A DNA stretch of 64,000 nucleotides from an uncultured Enterorhabdus sp. (GTDB lineage: Bacteria; Actinomycetota; Coriobacteriia; Coriobacteriales; Eggerthellaceae). Location of the stretch: NCBI GenBank assembly GCA_947649205.1, contig CANSQM010000010.1, positions 1-64,000 of the forward strand, given 5' to 3'. Each line of letters begins with the position of its first letter. Position 1 is the stretch's first letter. Below are positions 34,223 through 42,074 of this stretch, one piece after another. Made by a program: the position numbers and the translations under genes. The notes beneath the pieces are model-generated. The model did no database searches, was not told where the DNA came from, and saw only the letters and a list, made by a program, of their open reading frames with translations.

Positions 34223-35476
34223 ATGAAGAAATCGACGTTGCGCATCGCCGCCACGGCCGCTTGCACCGTGGCGCTCGTGGCGGGCCTTGCCGCCTGCGCC
34301 CCGGCCTCACCGCAAAACGCTGGGAAGGAGGGCGCCGCGCCGGCCGCCGCTCCGGTGGAGACCCCCGAGGCCGACGAGTTCGGCGTCGTGCTGGCCGACA
34401 GCTGGAAGGACATCTACCCCGGCCAGTACGCCACCTACAAGGCCAACGAGGCCAACAGCCCCGAGGGCAAGATGAACTATTTGGAGGAGTATCCGGAGCT
34501 CACTACCATGTACTCCGGCTACGGCTTCGCCAAGGGCTACGACGAGGCCGCTTCCCACAGCTACACGCTGCATTCCATCTCGGAGACGCCCCGCGTGAAC
34601 GACAAGACCCTGGCCAACTGCATCACCTGCAAGACGCCGCAATTCACGGCCATGGTGAACAGCGAGGGCGACGAGGCCTACGCCCGCCCCTTCGCCGAGG
34701 TGCTCGCGCAGATGAACGAGCCCATCAGCTGCTACAACTGCCATGAGAACGATCCCACCCAGGTGGTCGTCACCCAGCGGCACTTTGCCAACGCCATGGG
34801 CTCCGACGCCGAGCAGGTGCCCGTGGAGGCCCAGACCTGCGGCCAGTGCCACAACGAGTACTATTTCGATCCGGACACCAAGGCTACGATGAACCCCTAC
34901 ACCGGTCTGGCCGCCATGGACGCCGAGGCCATTCTCGCCTACTACGATGAGATGGGCTTCAAAGACTGGGAGCATCCCGAGACCGGCGCCCCCATGCTCA
35001 AGGCCCAGCATCCCGAGTTCGAGACCATCTACGGCGGTGAGCAGTCCTCCATGGCCAAGCAGGGCTACAGCTGCGCCGATTGCCACATGGCCCCCGTCTC
35101 CGACGAGAACGGCGAGTACAGCTCCCATGAGCTGGTGAGCCCCTTGGAGAATCCCGCGATCACGGAGCAGTGCGGCAGCTGCCACAAGGACATCGCGGGC
35201 GAGGTGCGCGGCTGGCAGAAGGAGGTTACCGACCGCGAGCACGCTATCGCCGCCGACATCAAGCGCTACACCGACGAGCTGGCCGCCCAGAAGGACAGCC
35301 TGGATGCCGACAAGCTGGCCCAAGCCCAGCAGATTCAGCGCCATGCGCAGTTCTACTGGGACTACGTGATGGTGGAGAATTCCGAGGGCGCCCATAACTA
35401 CAAGGCCGCCCACGCCAACCTCGACAAGGCCGAAGCCCAGCTGGAAGAGGGCTTCGCCCTGCTCGGCATCGCCTAG
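34223..35476 (+). CDS. nrfA: Ammonia-forming cytochrome c nitrite reductase
   Basis: 417 aa pentahaem enzyme reducing nitrite to ammonium with six electrons. The active-site haem has the NrfA-specific lysine ligand motif CITCK (C133-K137); four further haems are CYNCH, CGQCH, CADCH and CGSCH. Signal peptide with lipobox LAAC (C25) indicates lipid anchoring. Conserved QAKGYSCADCHMA-like KQGYSCADCHMAP is clear. No NrfH donor is adjacent; electrons must come from another quinol dehydrogenase. ATG after AAGGAGG. Together with nap it gives nitrate-to-ammonia respiration. Confidence 0.95.
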   Translation: MKKSTLRIAATAACTVALVAGLAACAPASPQNAGKEGAAPAAAPVETPEADEFGVVLADSWKDIYPGQYATYKANEANSPEGKMNYLEEYPELTTMYSGYGFAKGYDEAASHSYTLHSISETPRVNDKTLANCITCKTPQFTAMVNSEGDEAYARPFAEVLAQMNEPISCYNCHENDPTQVVVTQRHFANAMGSDAEQVPVEAQTCGQCHNEYYFDPDTKATMNPYTGLAAMDAEAILAYYDEMGFKDWEHPETGAPMLKAQHPEFETIYGGEQSSMAKQGYSCADCHMAPVSDENGEYSSHELVSPLENPAITEQCGSCHKDIAGEVRGWQKEVTDREHAIAADIKRYTDELAAQKDSLDADKLAQAQQIQRHAQFYWDYVMVENSEGAHNYKAAHANLDKAEAQLEEGFALLGIA

Positions 35477-35527
35477 GTCCGGTTCGTTCATCCCCTCGCG
35501 CGGGAACCCTCCCTCCCGCGCCTCGGC

Positions 35528-35567
35528 CCGGCGCGCATCCCCCAGCGGTGCGCGCCGGTGTTTTTTT
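35528..35567 (+). terminator. Intrinsic terminator after nrfA
   Basis: CCGGCGCGCA pairs with TGCGCGCCGG (35549-35558), followed by TGTTTTTTT. Confidence 0.9.
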
Positions 35568-35836
35568 GTGGGGCGGCGGCCGGGTGGCCCATCTCACGCT
35601 GGGCGCCTCCACCGTGGCGAGATCGGTGGTGCGTGCGGGGCTCGGGTGGCTCACGGTCGGTCGGCGGGACGGTGCCGTCGCGCCCAGCCCATTGCGAAAG
35701 TGTTGCGTTTGCGCTGATCTGCTGGTTTCGGCGGAGTTTTCGCCCGCGCCCGCGCGCGTTTCGGCGATACTGGCCGATGGTATTTTTCAGACCGTCGGGG
35801 AGGCCGGTCTGGCTCATCGACGGAAACAGGAGGATT
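35568..35836 (+). promoter_or_regulatory. Leader region of the ccm operon
   Basis: About 270 bp without a gene. CAGACCG (35788-35794) and CGGTCTG (35805-35811) form a 7-bp inverted repeat 26 nt before the ccmE ATG; GATACT at about 35766 is a possible -10. AGGAGG precedes ccmE. Confidence 0.35.
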
Positions 35837-36505
35837 ATGAACGCGAAGATGAAGAAGAGGATGATCGCCGTTTCCGGCGTCATCGTCATCGTGCTCATCC
35901 TGGTGCTCGCCTTTGTGGGCGGCAACACCGCGGCCGCCACGCTCAGCGTGGCCGAGGCCGTGGAGAACCCCCAGGCGGGCCAGAAGGTGCAGGTGTCGGG
36001 CAACGTGGTGCAGGACTCCTTCGCCACCACCGACAACGTGCTCACCTTCAAGATCTACGACCCGGCGGGCGACCCCGCCACCCAGCTGGAAGTGCGCTAC
36101 GACGGCGCCGCTTCCTCCACGTTCGGCAACGATGTGACCGCCATTTGCACCGGCAAGATCAACGATGCCGGGGTGCTGGAGTGCAGCAACCTGGTTACCA
36201 AGTGCCCCTCGAAGTACGAGAACGCCGACAACGCCCTTCAGGTGTCGCAGCTGCTCGGTTACGGCGACGAGGTGATCGGCAAGGTGGTGAAGGTGACCGG
36301 CACCGTGGCCGAGGGCACCCTGACCGCCGCCGGCCAGGGCGACCGCTTCGTGCTGGCGGAGTCCGACGACAAGAGCGTCGTGCTGCCCGTCACCTTCGAT
36401 GGGGCCCTGTCGGAAGAGGTGACCGATGGCGCCACCGTGGTGCTGACCGGTGCCGTGACCGACGACGGCAAGTTCGCCGCCACCGACGTTGCATTGGAGG
36501 GTTAG
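35837..36505 (+). CDS. ccmE: Cytochrome c biogenesis haem chaperone CcmE, CxxxY variant
   Basis: 222 aa. One N-terminal membrane anchor (about 9-28) and an OB-fold region with VQVSGNVVQDSF, TFKIYD, EVRYDG and VTAICTG. Classical CcmE binds haem covalently on the His of HxxxY; here the motif reads CPSKY (C123 to Y127), the cysteine form described in the archaeal/bacterial variant of System I. A second OB-like half (about 140-222) extends it beyond the usual 150-160 aa. Receives haem from CcmC/AB and passes it to CcmF. First gene of ccmEFABCD; ATG after AGGAGG. Confidence 0.88.
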   Translation: MNAKMKKRMIAVSGVIVIVLILVLAFVGGNTAAATLSVAEAVENPQAGQKVQVSGNVVQDSFATTDNVLTFKIYDPAGDPATQLEVRYDGAASSTFGNDVTAICTGKINDAGVLECSNLVTKCPSKYENADNALQVSQLLGYGDEVIGKVVKVTGTVAEGTLTAAGQGDRFVLAESDDKSVVLPVTFDGALSEEVTDGATVVLTGAVTDDGKFAATDVALEG

Positions 36506-36508
36506 GCC

Positions 36509-38818
36509 ATGGGTGTCTCGATGATCGGCCTGCTCGGCCTGTTGGTGGCCTTCGCGGGCTGCGTGATTTCGGTGCTGTGCCTGGGCGTGGCCCACGTCCT
36601 GTACAAGAAGCGCTCCTTCGAGCGCTCTGAGACCTTCGCCTGGGGCGGCCGCCTTGCCGCCGTGCTCGTGGCGGCGGCGCTCACGGTGTGCTGCGCCGTG
36701 CTCGTGTGGTGCTTCTTCGCCGGCGACAACTCCATCCAGTACGTGCTGGACAACCGCTCCAACTCCGTGTCCGACATCGCCTGGCTCTACAAGCTGGCGG
36801 GCCTGTGGGCGGGGCGCCAGGGGTCGCTCCTGTTCTGGGCGTGGCTCATCGCCGTGTTCAACTCCGTGCTCGTGTTCGCCACGCGCAAGGACACGCGCCC
36901 CCTCGATAACGGGGCGCTGTGCATCGCCCAGCTCGTGCTGACGGCGTTCGTCTCGGTGCTGCTGTTCTCCGAGGCCAACATGCCCTTCCTGACCACCGAT
37001 TCCCGCTACTTCGCCGAGAACGGGGTTCTGAACGCCGCTGCCTCCATGCGCTCCATGAACGCGCTGCTGGAGCACTGGGCCATGGCCATCCATCCGCCCA
37101 CGCTGTTCATCGGCTACGCGGGCCTGACGCTGCCCTTCGCCTACGCCGTGGCGGCCCTCGTCGTGAACGACGACTCGGCCCTGTGGGTGAATCGTTCCAC
37201 CGGCTACCTCATGTTCTCCTGGCTGCTGCTGGGCATCGGCATCGGCCTGGGTGCCGTGTGGGCCTATGTGGTGCTCGGCTGGGGCGGCTACTGGGGCTGG
37301 GACCCGGTGGAGAACGCGAGCTTGCTGCCCTGGCTCGTGGGCGTGGCCCTCATCCACTCCTTCACCGTGTACCGCCAGCGCGGCGCCTTCAAGCGCTGGA
37401 GCGTGTTCTGCGCCTGCCTCACCTTCTGCTTCGTGGTGCTGGGCACTTTCATCACCCGCTCGGGCCTCGTGCAGTCGGTGCACGCCTTCGAGGGCGACCC
37501 GGTGTCGCTCGTGATGTTTGGGGCGCTCATCGTGCTGTCGCTGCTGGCCGGCATCGTGGGTCTCATCGTGCGCCGCAAGAGCTTCGGCGCGGCCAATGCG
37601 GCCGACGACGACATCGAGTCCATGGCGTCGAAGGAAGCGGCCTACTACGTGAACAACCTCATCATGGTGGTGTTCGCGGTGCTGCTGGCCTACATGACCG
37701 TGTCCTCGGCCCTGCCGAGCTGGCTGCCCTTCGGCGGCCAGTCCCTGTCTGCGGGCACCTACAACGCCATCGCCCGGCCCTTGGGCATCGCCTATCTGGC
37801 CGTGCTGGCCATCTGCCCGCTTCTGGGCTGGCGCCGCACCGACAAGCAGGCCTTCTGGCGTGCGGCCCGCGTGCCGGGGCTGTGCGCGCTCGTGCTGTTC
37901 ATCGTGCTGATGGTGTACTTCGCCACCTACCTGCTGCCGAGCTACGACGCCATGATCGCCATGGGCGGCACCACGGCCGAGGGGCTGCTGGAGCAGGGGG
38001 CGCCGCTGTACTACAACGGCCTGACCGTCGTGGGCTTCGCCGTGGCGAGCCTGCTCATCTTCAACGCTCTGTTCATGGCCGTCCGTTCCCTCAAGCGCGT
38101 CTCGGCGGCCACGGTGCGTCGCCGCCTGGCCCTGTTCGGCGGCTCGGTGGCCCACGCGGCCATGGGCATCATTCTCGTGGGCCTCATCGGCTCGTCCATG
38201 TACGTGACCGAGGTGACCGACTACGTGCCCTACAACGAGGACGAGGACGCCACCGTGGAGCCCTTCGTCATCCAGGACTTCGAGTTGCAGTACACGGGCA
38301 ACAACATCGAGGAGCTGGGCAACGGCAACGTGAAGTACACGGTGTACTTCGATGCCTACCGCGACGGCACGTTCGTGGGCGCTGTGGCCCCGGCCGTGCA
38401 GGTGGTGGGCGCCACCCAGCAGCAGAAGCTGGAGGCGAGCGTCATCAGCTTCCCGCTGGAGGACCTCTTCGTGGTGTATCGCGGCGTGAACGAGAACGGC
38501 GACTTCTCCATGGACGTGCGGGTGAACCCGCTCATCTCGCTCGTGTGGGTGGGCTTCGGCCTGCTCATGGTGGGCTGCCTGATCCCGCTGTTCGCCAAGC
38601 GGGCCGCCAAGCGCGAGGGCGATGAGGGCGACGACGAGCCGGCCCGCGCCCTGGCGGCCGAGACCGAGACTGCTGCCGACGAGGCCGCTACGGCCGAGCG
38701 CCCTGGTATCGTGGAGGCGACCGTGGCCGAGGAGGTGGCCCTCGTGGAAGACGCCGAGGGCGACGGGGCCGCTGGAGCCGACGAGGCCGCCGCTGCCGAT
38801 GAGGGGGAAGGCAAGTGA
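36509..38818 (+). CDS. ccmF: Cytochrome c haem lyase CcmF
   Basis: 769 aa polytopic membrane protein that ligates haem to apocytochromes. The tryptophan-rich WWD signature is WGGYWGWDPVENASLLPW (about 265), flanked by conserved His residues in HWAMAIHPPTLFIGYAGL and VALIHS. About 14 membrane segments, an extracytoplasmic domain near 565-680, and a C-terminal Ala/Glu/Asp-rich tail (about 695-769) not seen in typical CcmF. Starts 3 nt after ccmE; its stop overlaps ccmA (GTGA). Confidence 0.92.
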   Translation: MGVSMIGLLGLLVAFAGCVISVLCLGVAHVLYKKRSFERSETFAWGGRLAAVLVAAALTVCCAVLVWCFFAGDNSIQYVLDNRSNSVSDIAWLYKLAGLWAGRQGSLLFWAWLIAVFNSVLVFATRKDTRPLDNGALCIAQLVLTAFVSVLLFSEANMPFLTTDSRYFAENGVLNAAASMRSMNALLEHWAMAIHPPTLFIGYAGLTLPFAYAVAALVVNDDSALWVNRSTGYLMFSWLLLGIGIGLGAVWAYVVLGWGGYWGWDPVENASLLPWLVGVALIHSFTVYRQRGAFKRWSVFCACLTFCFVVLGTFITRSGLVQSVHAFEGDPVSLVMFGALIVLSLLAGIVGLIVRRKSFGAANAADDDIESMASKEAAYYVNNLIMVVFAVLLAYMTVSSALPSWLPFGGQSLSAGTYNAIARPLGIAYLAVLAICPLLGWRRTDKQAFWRAARVPGLCALVLFIVLMVYFATYLLPSYDAMIAMGGTTAEGLLEQGAPLYYNGLTVVGFAVASLLIFNALFMAVRSLKRVSAATVRRRLALFGGSVAHAAMGIILVGLIGSSMYVTEVTDYVPYNEDEDATVEPFVIQDFELQYTGNNIEELGNGNVKYTVYFDAYRDGTFVGAVAPAVQVVGATQQQKLEASVISFPLEDLFVVYRGVNENGDFSMDVRVNPLISLVWVGFGLLMVGCLIPLFAKRAAKREGDEGDDEPARALAAETETAADEAATAERPGIVEATVAEEVALVEDAEGDGAAGADEAAAADEGEGK

Positions 38819-39528
38819 ACCCCGCCATTACGGTCGAGCATCTGACGAAGTCGTTCGGGGGCCGCAAGGCCGTCGACAACGTGTCCTTCGCGCTGCCGCA
38901 GGGGGCGTTCCTGTCGGTGTTCGGTCCGAACGGCGCCGGCAAGACCACGCTTCTGCGCATGCTGGCCACCTTGGCGCGCCCCACCGAGGGCACCGTCACC
39001 CTGGCCGGTATCAACTTGAAGGAGGAGCCCGAGCGGGCACGGGAGGCCATCGGGCTCATCTCCCACAACCCTATGCTGTACCCCGACCTCACGGCCGAGG
39101 AGAACCTGCTTCTGTACGCGAAGCTCTACGGGGTGCGCGACCCGCAGAGGCGCGTGATCGAGCTGCTGGACGCCGTGGGGCTCAAGCACCGCCGCCTCGA
39201 TCGGGTGCGCACCTTCTCCCGGGGTATGACCCAGCGCGTATCCATCGCCCGGGCTTTGGTGAACGACCCGTCGGTGGTGCTGCTGGACGAGCCCTATTCG
39301 GGCCTGGATCCCCACGCCATGCGCATCTTCGACGAGCTCATCGCATCGGTGCGGGCCGACCGCACCTTCGTCATGGTGAGCCACGACTTGGACAAGGGCC
39401 TCGCCCTGGCGAGCCACGTGTTGGTGCTGGCCCGCGGCCGTGTGGTGCACTTTGGCGAGAAGGACCAGATGAGCCCCGACGAGTTCGCCGATCTGTACCG
39501 CACCACCGTGGGAATGGGGGTGAGCTAG
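38815..39528 (+). CDS. ccmA: Haem exporter ATP-binding subunit CcmA
   Basis: 237 aa ABC ATPase. Walker A GPNGAGKTT, signature FSRGMTQRVSIARAL, Walker B VVLLDEPYSGLD, switch His in VSHDL. With CcmB it releases holo-CcmE in the System I pathway. GTG start overlapping the ccmF stop by 4 nt; ccmB begins immediately after the stop, so translation is coupled. FSRGMTQR in place of LSGGQ-type is usual for CcmA. Confidence 0.9.
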   Translation: MNPAITVEHLTKSFGGRKAVDNVSFALPQGAFLSVFGPNGAGKTTLLRMLATLARPTEGTVTLAGINLKEEPERAREAIGLISHNPMLYPDLTAEENLLLYAKLYGVRDPQRRVIELLDAVGLKHRRLDRVRTFSRGMTQRVSIARALVNDPSVVLLDEPYSGLDPHAMRIFDELIASVRADRTFVMVSHDLDKGLALASHVLVLARGRVVHFGEKDQMSPDEFADLYRTTVGMGVS

Positions 39529-40263
39529 ATGACTGATCGCGAAGGGATGCGCAGCGCCCTCTGCAAAGCTCCCAGCACGTGGACGCAGTACAAGACCCTG
39601 CTCGCCAAGGACCTGAAGGCGGAGTTCCGCACCAAGGACATGGTGGTGTCCATGGGCATCTACGCCTTCCTGGTCATCGTGGTGTTCGGCGTGGCCCTGT
39701 CCTTCGCCCGTCCTGGGGCGGAGTTTCTGGAAGTGTCCGGCGGCCTTCTGTGGGCGCTCGTGGTGTTCACGTCGCTGCTGGGCCTGAATCGCTCGTTTGC
39801 CAAGGAGACGGAGAACGGCTGCTTGGAGGGCCTGCTGCTGGCACCGCTCGACCGGGGCGTGATCTTTCTAGCCAAGGCGACGTCGAACCTTGTGTTTCTG
39901 GCCTTGGTGGAAGTGATCGCCGTGCCGCTGTATTGGATGTTCTTCTCCAGCTTCGCAGCGCCGGCCGAGACGGGCTGGCTGCTCGTCGTGCCGCTCGTGC
40001 TCGGCAGCATCGGCATCGCCGGCATCGGCACCATGCTGTCCACCATCACCGCCGCCACCCGCGGCAAGGACGTGATGCTGGCCCTGCTGTTCGTGCCCGT
40101 GATCTTCCCGCTGCTGTACGCCTGCGTGTCGGCCACCACCTGCGCGCTCGTGGGCGGCGATGTGTTCGCCGACGGATTTCTCACCTCGCTGGCGCTCGGC
40201 GCTGGCTACGATGTGGTGATGATCCTCGCATCGTGGGTTCTCTACGATTTCGTCGTCAACTGA
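39529..40263 (+). CDS. ccmB: Haem exporter permease subunit CcmB
   Basis: 244 aa with six hydrophobic segments; N-terminal TLLAKDLKAEFRTKDMV amphipathic stretch and LNRSFAKETENGCLEGLLLAPLDRG are typical of CcmB. Membrane partner of CcmA. Directly abuts ccmA. After it comes a 175-bp gap that contains copy 2 of the covarying hairpin element before ccmC. Confidence 0.9.
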   Translation: MTDREGMRSALCKAPSTWTQYKTLLAKDLKAEFRTKDMVVSMGIYAFLVIVVFGVALSFARPGAEFLEVSGGLLWALVVFTSLLGLNRSFAKETENGCLEGLLLAPLDRGVIFLAKATSNLVFLALVEVIAVPLYWMFFSSFAAPAETGWLLVVPLVLGSIGIAGIGTMLSTITAATRGKDVMLALLFVPVIFPLLYACVSATTCALVGGDVFADGFLTSLALGAGYDVVMILASWVLYDFVVN

Positions 40264-40288
40264 AGGAGACGACCTGATGCTGCGGTTC

Positions 40289-40378
40289 CGACAGGCACCT
40301 GCCCTTCGCGTTCAGAGCTTGCCTTCGCGGCACGAAGGCCGCTCAGCCGCTCTTCAAGCGAATTGCAGGCACCTGTCG
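40289..40378. repeat. Covarying hairpin element, copy 2
   Basis: CGACAGGCACCTGC (40289-40302) and GCAGGCACCTGTCG (40365-40378) pair over 14 bp with a 2-bp mismatch in the middle; inside is TTCGCGGCACGAAGGCCGC-like sequence shared with copy 3. The flanks CTGCGG.TCC before and CCTCGCTGACTT after are also shared with copy 3 (62809-62898). Lies between ccmB and ccmC. Confidence 0.75.
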
Positions 40379-40438
40379 CAACCTCGCTGACTTATGCTCA
40401 ACCGGTACTATGGGAAATAATTTTGGAGAGGAGAACGA

Positions 40439-41206
40439 GTGTCAAGTAAAACGTTGAAGCTGCCCGAGGCGGGGCAGTGGCCCGATAAGCTGGTGGCACC
40501 GGCGCTCATTGCGGGTGCGGTGCTGTCCACCATCGGGTTCCTCATGGCGTTCTTCTACGTGGCCCCCGTGGGCGGTGCCACGGTGAACGGCGCCGAGCTC
40601 ATCGGGGACGTGATGGTGTCCCAGAAGATGCTCCTGTCCCAGAAGATCTTCTACTTCCACATGCCCGTGGCCATCACCTCGTTCATCGCCCTGGGCTTCG
40701 GCTGCTACTATGCCGTGCGCTTCCTCATGACGAAGAACCAGCGCTTCGATACCTGCTCGCGCCTGTGCCTGGAGATCGCGCTGCTGTTCGTGGTGCTCAC
40801 CATGATCACCGGCGAGATGTGGACCCGCTTCGAGTGGGGCGTGTGGTGGAGCTGGGAGCCGCGCCTGACGACCTACCTCATCCTCATGCTCATCGTGATC
40901 GCCTACTTCGTGCTGCGCAGCTCGGTGGACGAGCCGGAGCGCCGCGCCACCTTCGCCGCCGTGGTGGCCATCATCGCCACCATCGACGTGCCCATCTGCT
41001 TCATGATCACGCGGCTGATTCCATCGTCTATCCACCCGGTGGTGCTGCGCGAGGGCGGCATGAGTCCCGAGATGGGTATGTGCGTGGGCCTGTGCGCCCT
41101 TGGCATGATGCTCATCGGCTTTGTGCTGTACCGCGCCCGCTTCGGCCAGGTGCGCCTCACCCAGCGCGTTGACGCGCTCAAGGAAACCCTCGACGACGAA
41201 CGCTAG
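40439..41206 (+). CDS. ccmC: Haem transporter CcmC
   Basis: 255 aa, six membrane segments. WWD signature WGVWWSWEPRLTTYL (about 135-150), His residues in FYFHMPVAIT and PSSIHPVV as haem-edge ligands. Loads haem on CcmE. GTG start after GGAGAGGAG. ccmD follows by 9 nt. Confidence 0.92.
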   Translation: MSSKTLKLPEAGQWPDKLVAPALIAGAVLSTIGFLMAFFYVAPVGGATVNGAELIGDVMVSQKMLLSQKIFYFHMPVAITSFIALGFGCYYAVRFLMTKNQRFDTCSRLCLEIALLFVVLTMITGEMWTRFEWGVWWSWEPRLTTYLILMLIVIAYFVLRSSVDEPERRATFAAVVAIIATIDVPICFMITRLIPSSIHPVVLREGGMSPEMGMCVGLCALGMMLIGFVLYRARFGQVRLTQRVDALKETLDDER

Positions 41207-41215
41207 GAGATAGCC

Positions 41216-41407
41216 ATGAACCCCATTCTCGCTGACATCTACTCCACCATCCTGCCCTCGGCCCCCTACATCATCGCGGCCTATGCCCTGCTGTGGATCG
41301 CCCTGCTCGTGTACGTGCTCATGATCTACCGCGGCACCAAGAAGGCCACCGCCCAGCTCATGCTGCTGGAGGAGGCCGTGGCCGACCAGCAGAAGAAGGC
41401 GGAGTAG
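41216..41407 (+). CDS. ccmD: CcmD-like small membrane protein
   Basis: 63 aa: one transmembrane helix (YIIAAYALLWIALLVYVLMIY, cut at about residues 18-38) followed by a basic/amphipathic helix. Size, topology and position directly after ccmC match CcmD, which stabilises the CcmABC-CcmE complex. Sequence similarity in this family is always low, so identity rests on context. Last ccm gene; no ccmG or ccmH follows. Confidence 0.75.
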   Translation: MNPILADIYSTILPSAPYIIAAYALLWIALLVYVLMIYRGTKKATAQLMLLEEAVADQQKKAE

Positions 41408-41451
41408 CCATTTACCTGAGATAGCCCGTTTGGGCGATACGGAAACGGCAG

Positions 41452-41505
41452 GGGCCGCGTAGTATGGAGGTGGAAAAGTCCGCCGCCTGCGACGCGGCCC
41501 TTTTG
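41452..41505 (+). terminator. Terminator after ccmD
   Basis: GGGCCGCGT (41452-41460) and ACGCGGCCC (41492-41500) pair perfectly around a 31-nt loop that holds a second small stem, followed by TTTTG. Confidence 0.65.
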
Positions 41506-41521
41506 AGATGAGGAGCCTGTC

Positions 41522-41938
41522 GTGAACATCATCGTGCGCTATATCATTCTCGGGTTCGCGTGGCTCTGCGTGGGCGCGGCCTGCGTCGGCATCTTCGTGC
41601 CGGTGCTGCCCACCACGCCGCTCTTGCTTCTGGCCACCTTCCTGTTCGGGAAGCTCTCGCCTCGCTGCCACGCCATCATCACTTCCAGCAAGGTGTACCG
41701 CTCCTATGTAGTGCCCTTCAAGGAGGCCGGCGGCATGCCCGTGAAGGCGAAGATGCGCATGCTGCTCATCTCGTTCACGGTGCTGGCCATCTCGGCGGCC
41801 CTCGTGCAGAAGCCCTTCGTGTGGGCCATCCTGGCCGCTGTGGCCCTGTTCCTCGTGTACCTCATGGTGGTGCGCATTCCCACGGTGGGGGAGGACGCCG
41901 TCGCGCGCGAGGCTGCCGACGTGGAGGCTGAGGCCTAA
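41522..41938 (+). CDS. DUF454 (YbaN-like) inner membrane protein
   Basis: 138 aa with three hydrophobic segments. LGFAWLCVGAACVGIFVPVLPTTP then LLLLATFLFGK is the DUF454/YbaN hallmark, followed by a short soluble loop. Function unknown; often near haem or redox genes. GTG start after GATGAGGAG. Monocistronic by position, with the inverted repeat GGCCCCTT/AAGGGGCC (41971-42006 region) behind it. Confidence 0.85.
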   Translation: MNIIVRYIILGFAWLCVGAACVGIFVPVLPTTPLLLLATFLFGKLSPRCHAIITSSKVYRSYVVPFKEAGGMPVKAKMRMLLISFTVLAISAALVQKPFVWAILAAVALFLVYLMVVRIPTVGEDAVAREAADVEAEA

Positions 41939-42074
41939 GACCGGCTTCCGTCCCCGTCGCCCCAATACTTGGGGCCCCTTCCGACCAATGTTGGGCAGAA
42001 GGGGCCGCACTCCCTTTCTATACTGGGCTCATTCGGCGCTTCGGCGCCGCAATCAGGAGAGAAAGAGGAGGACT

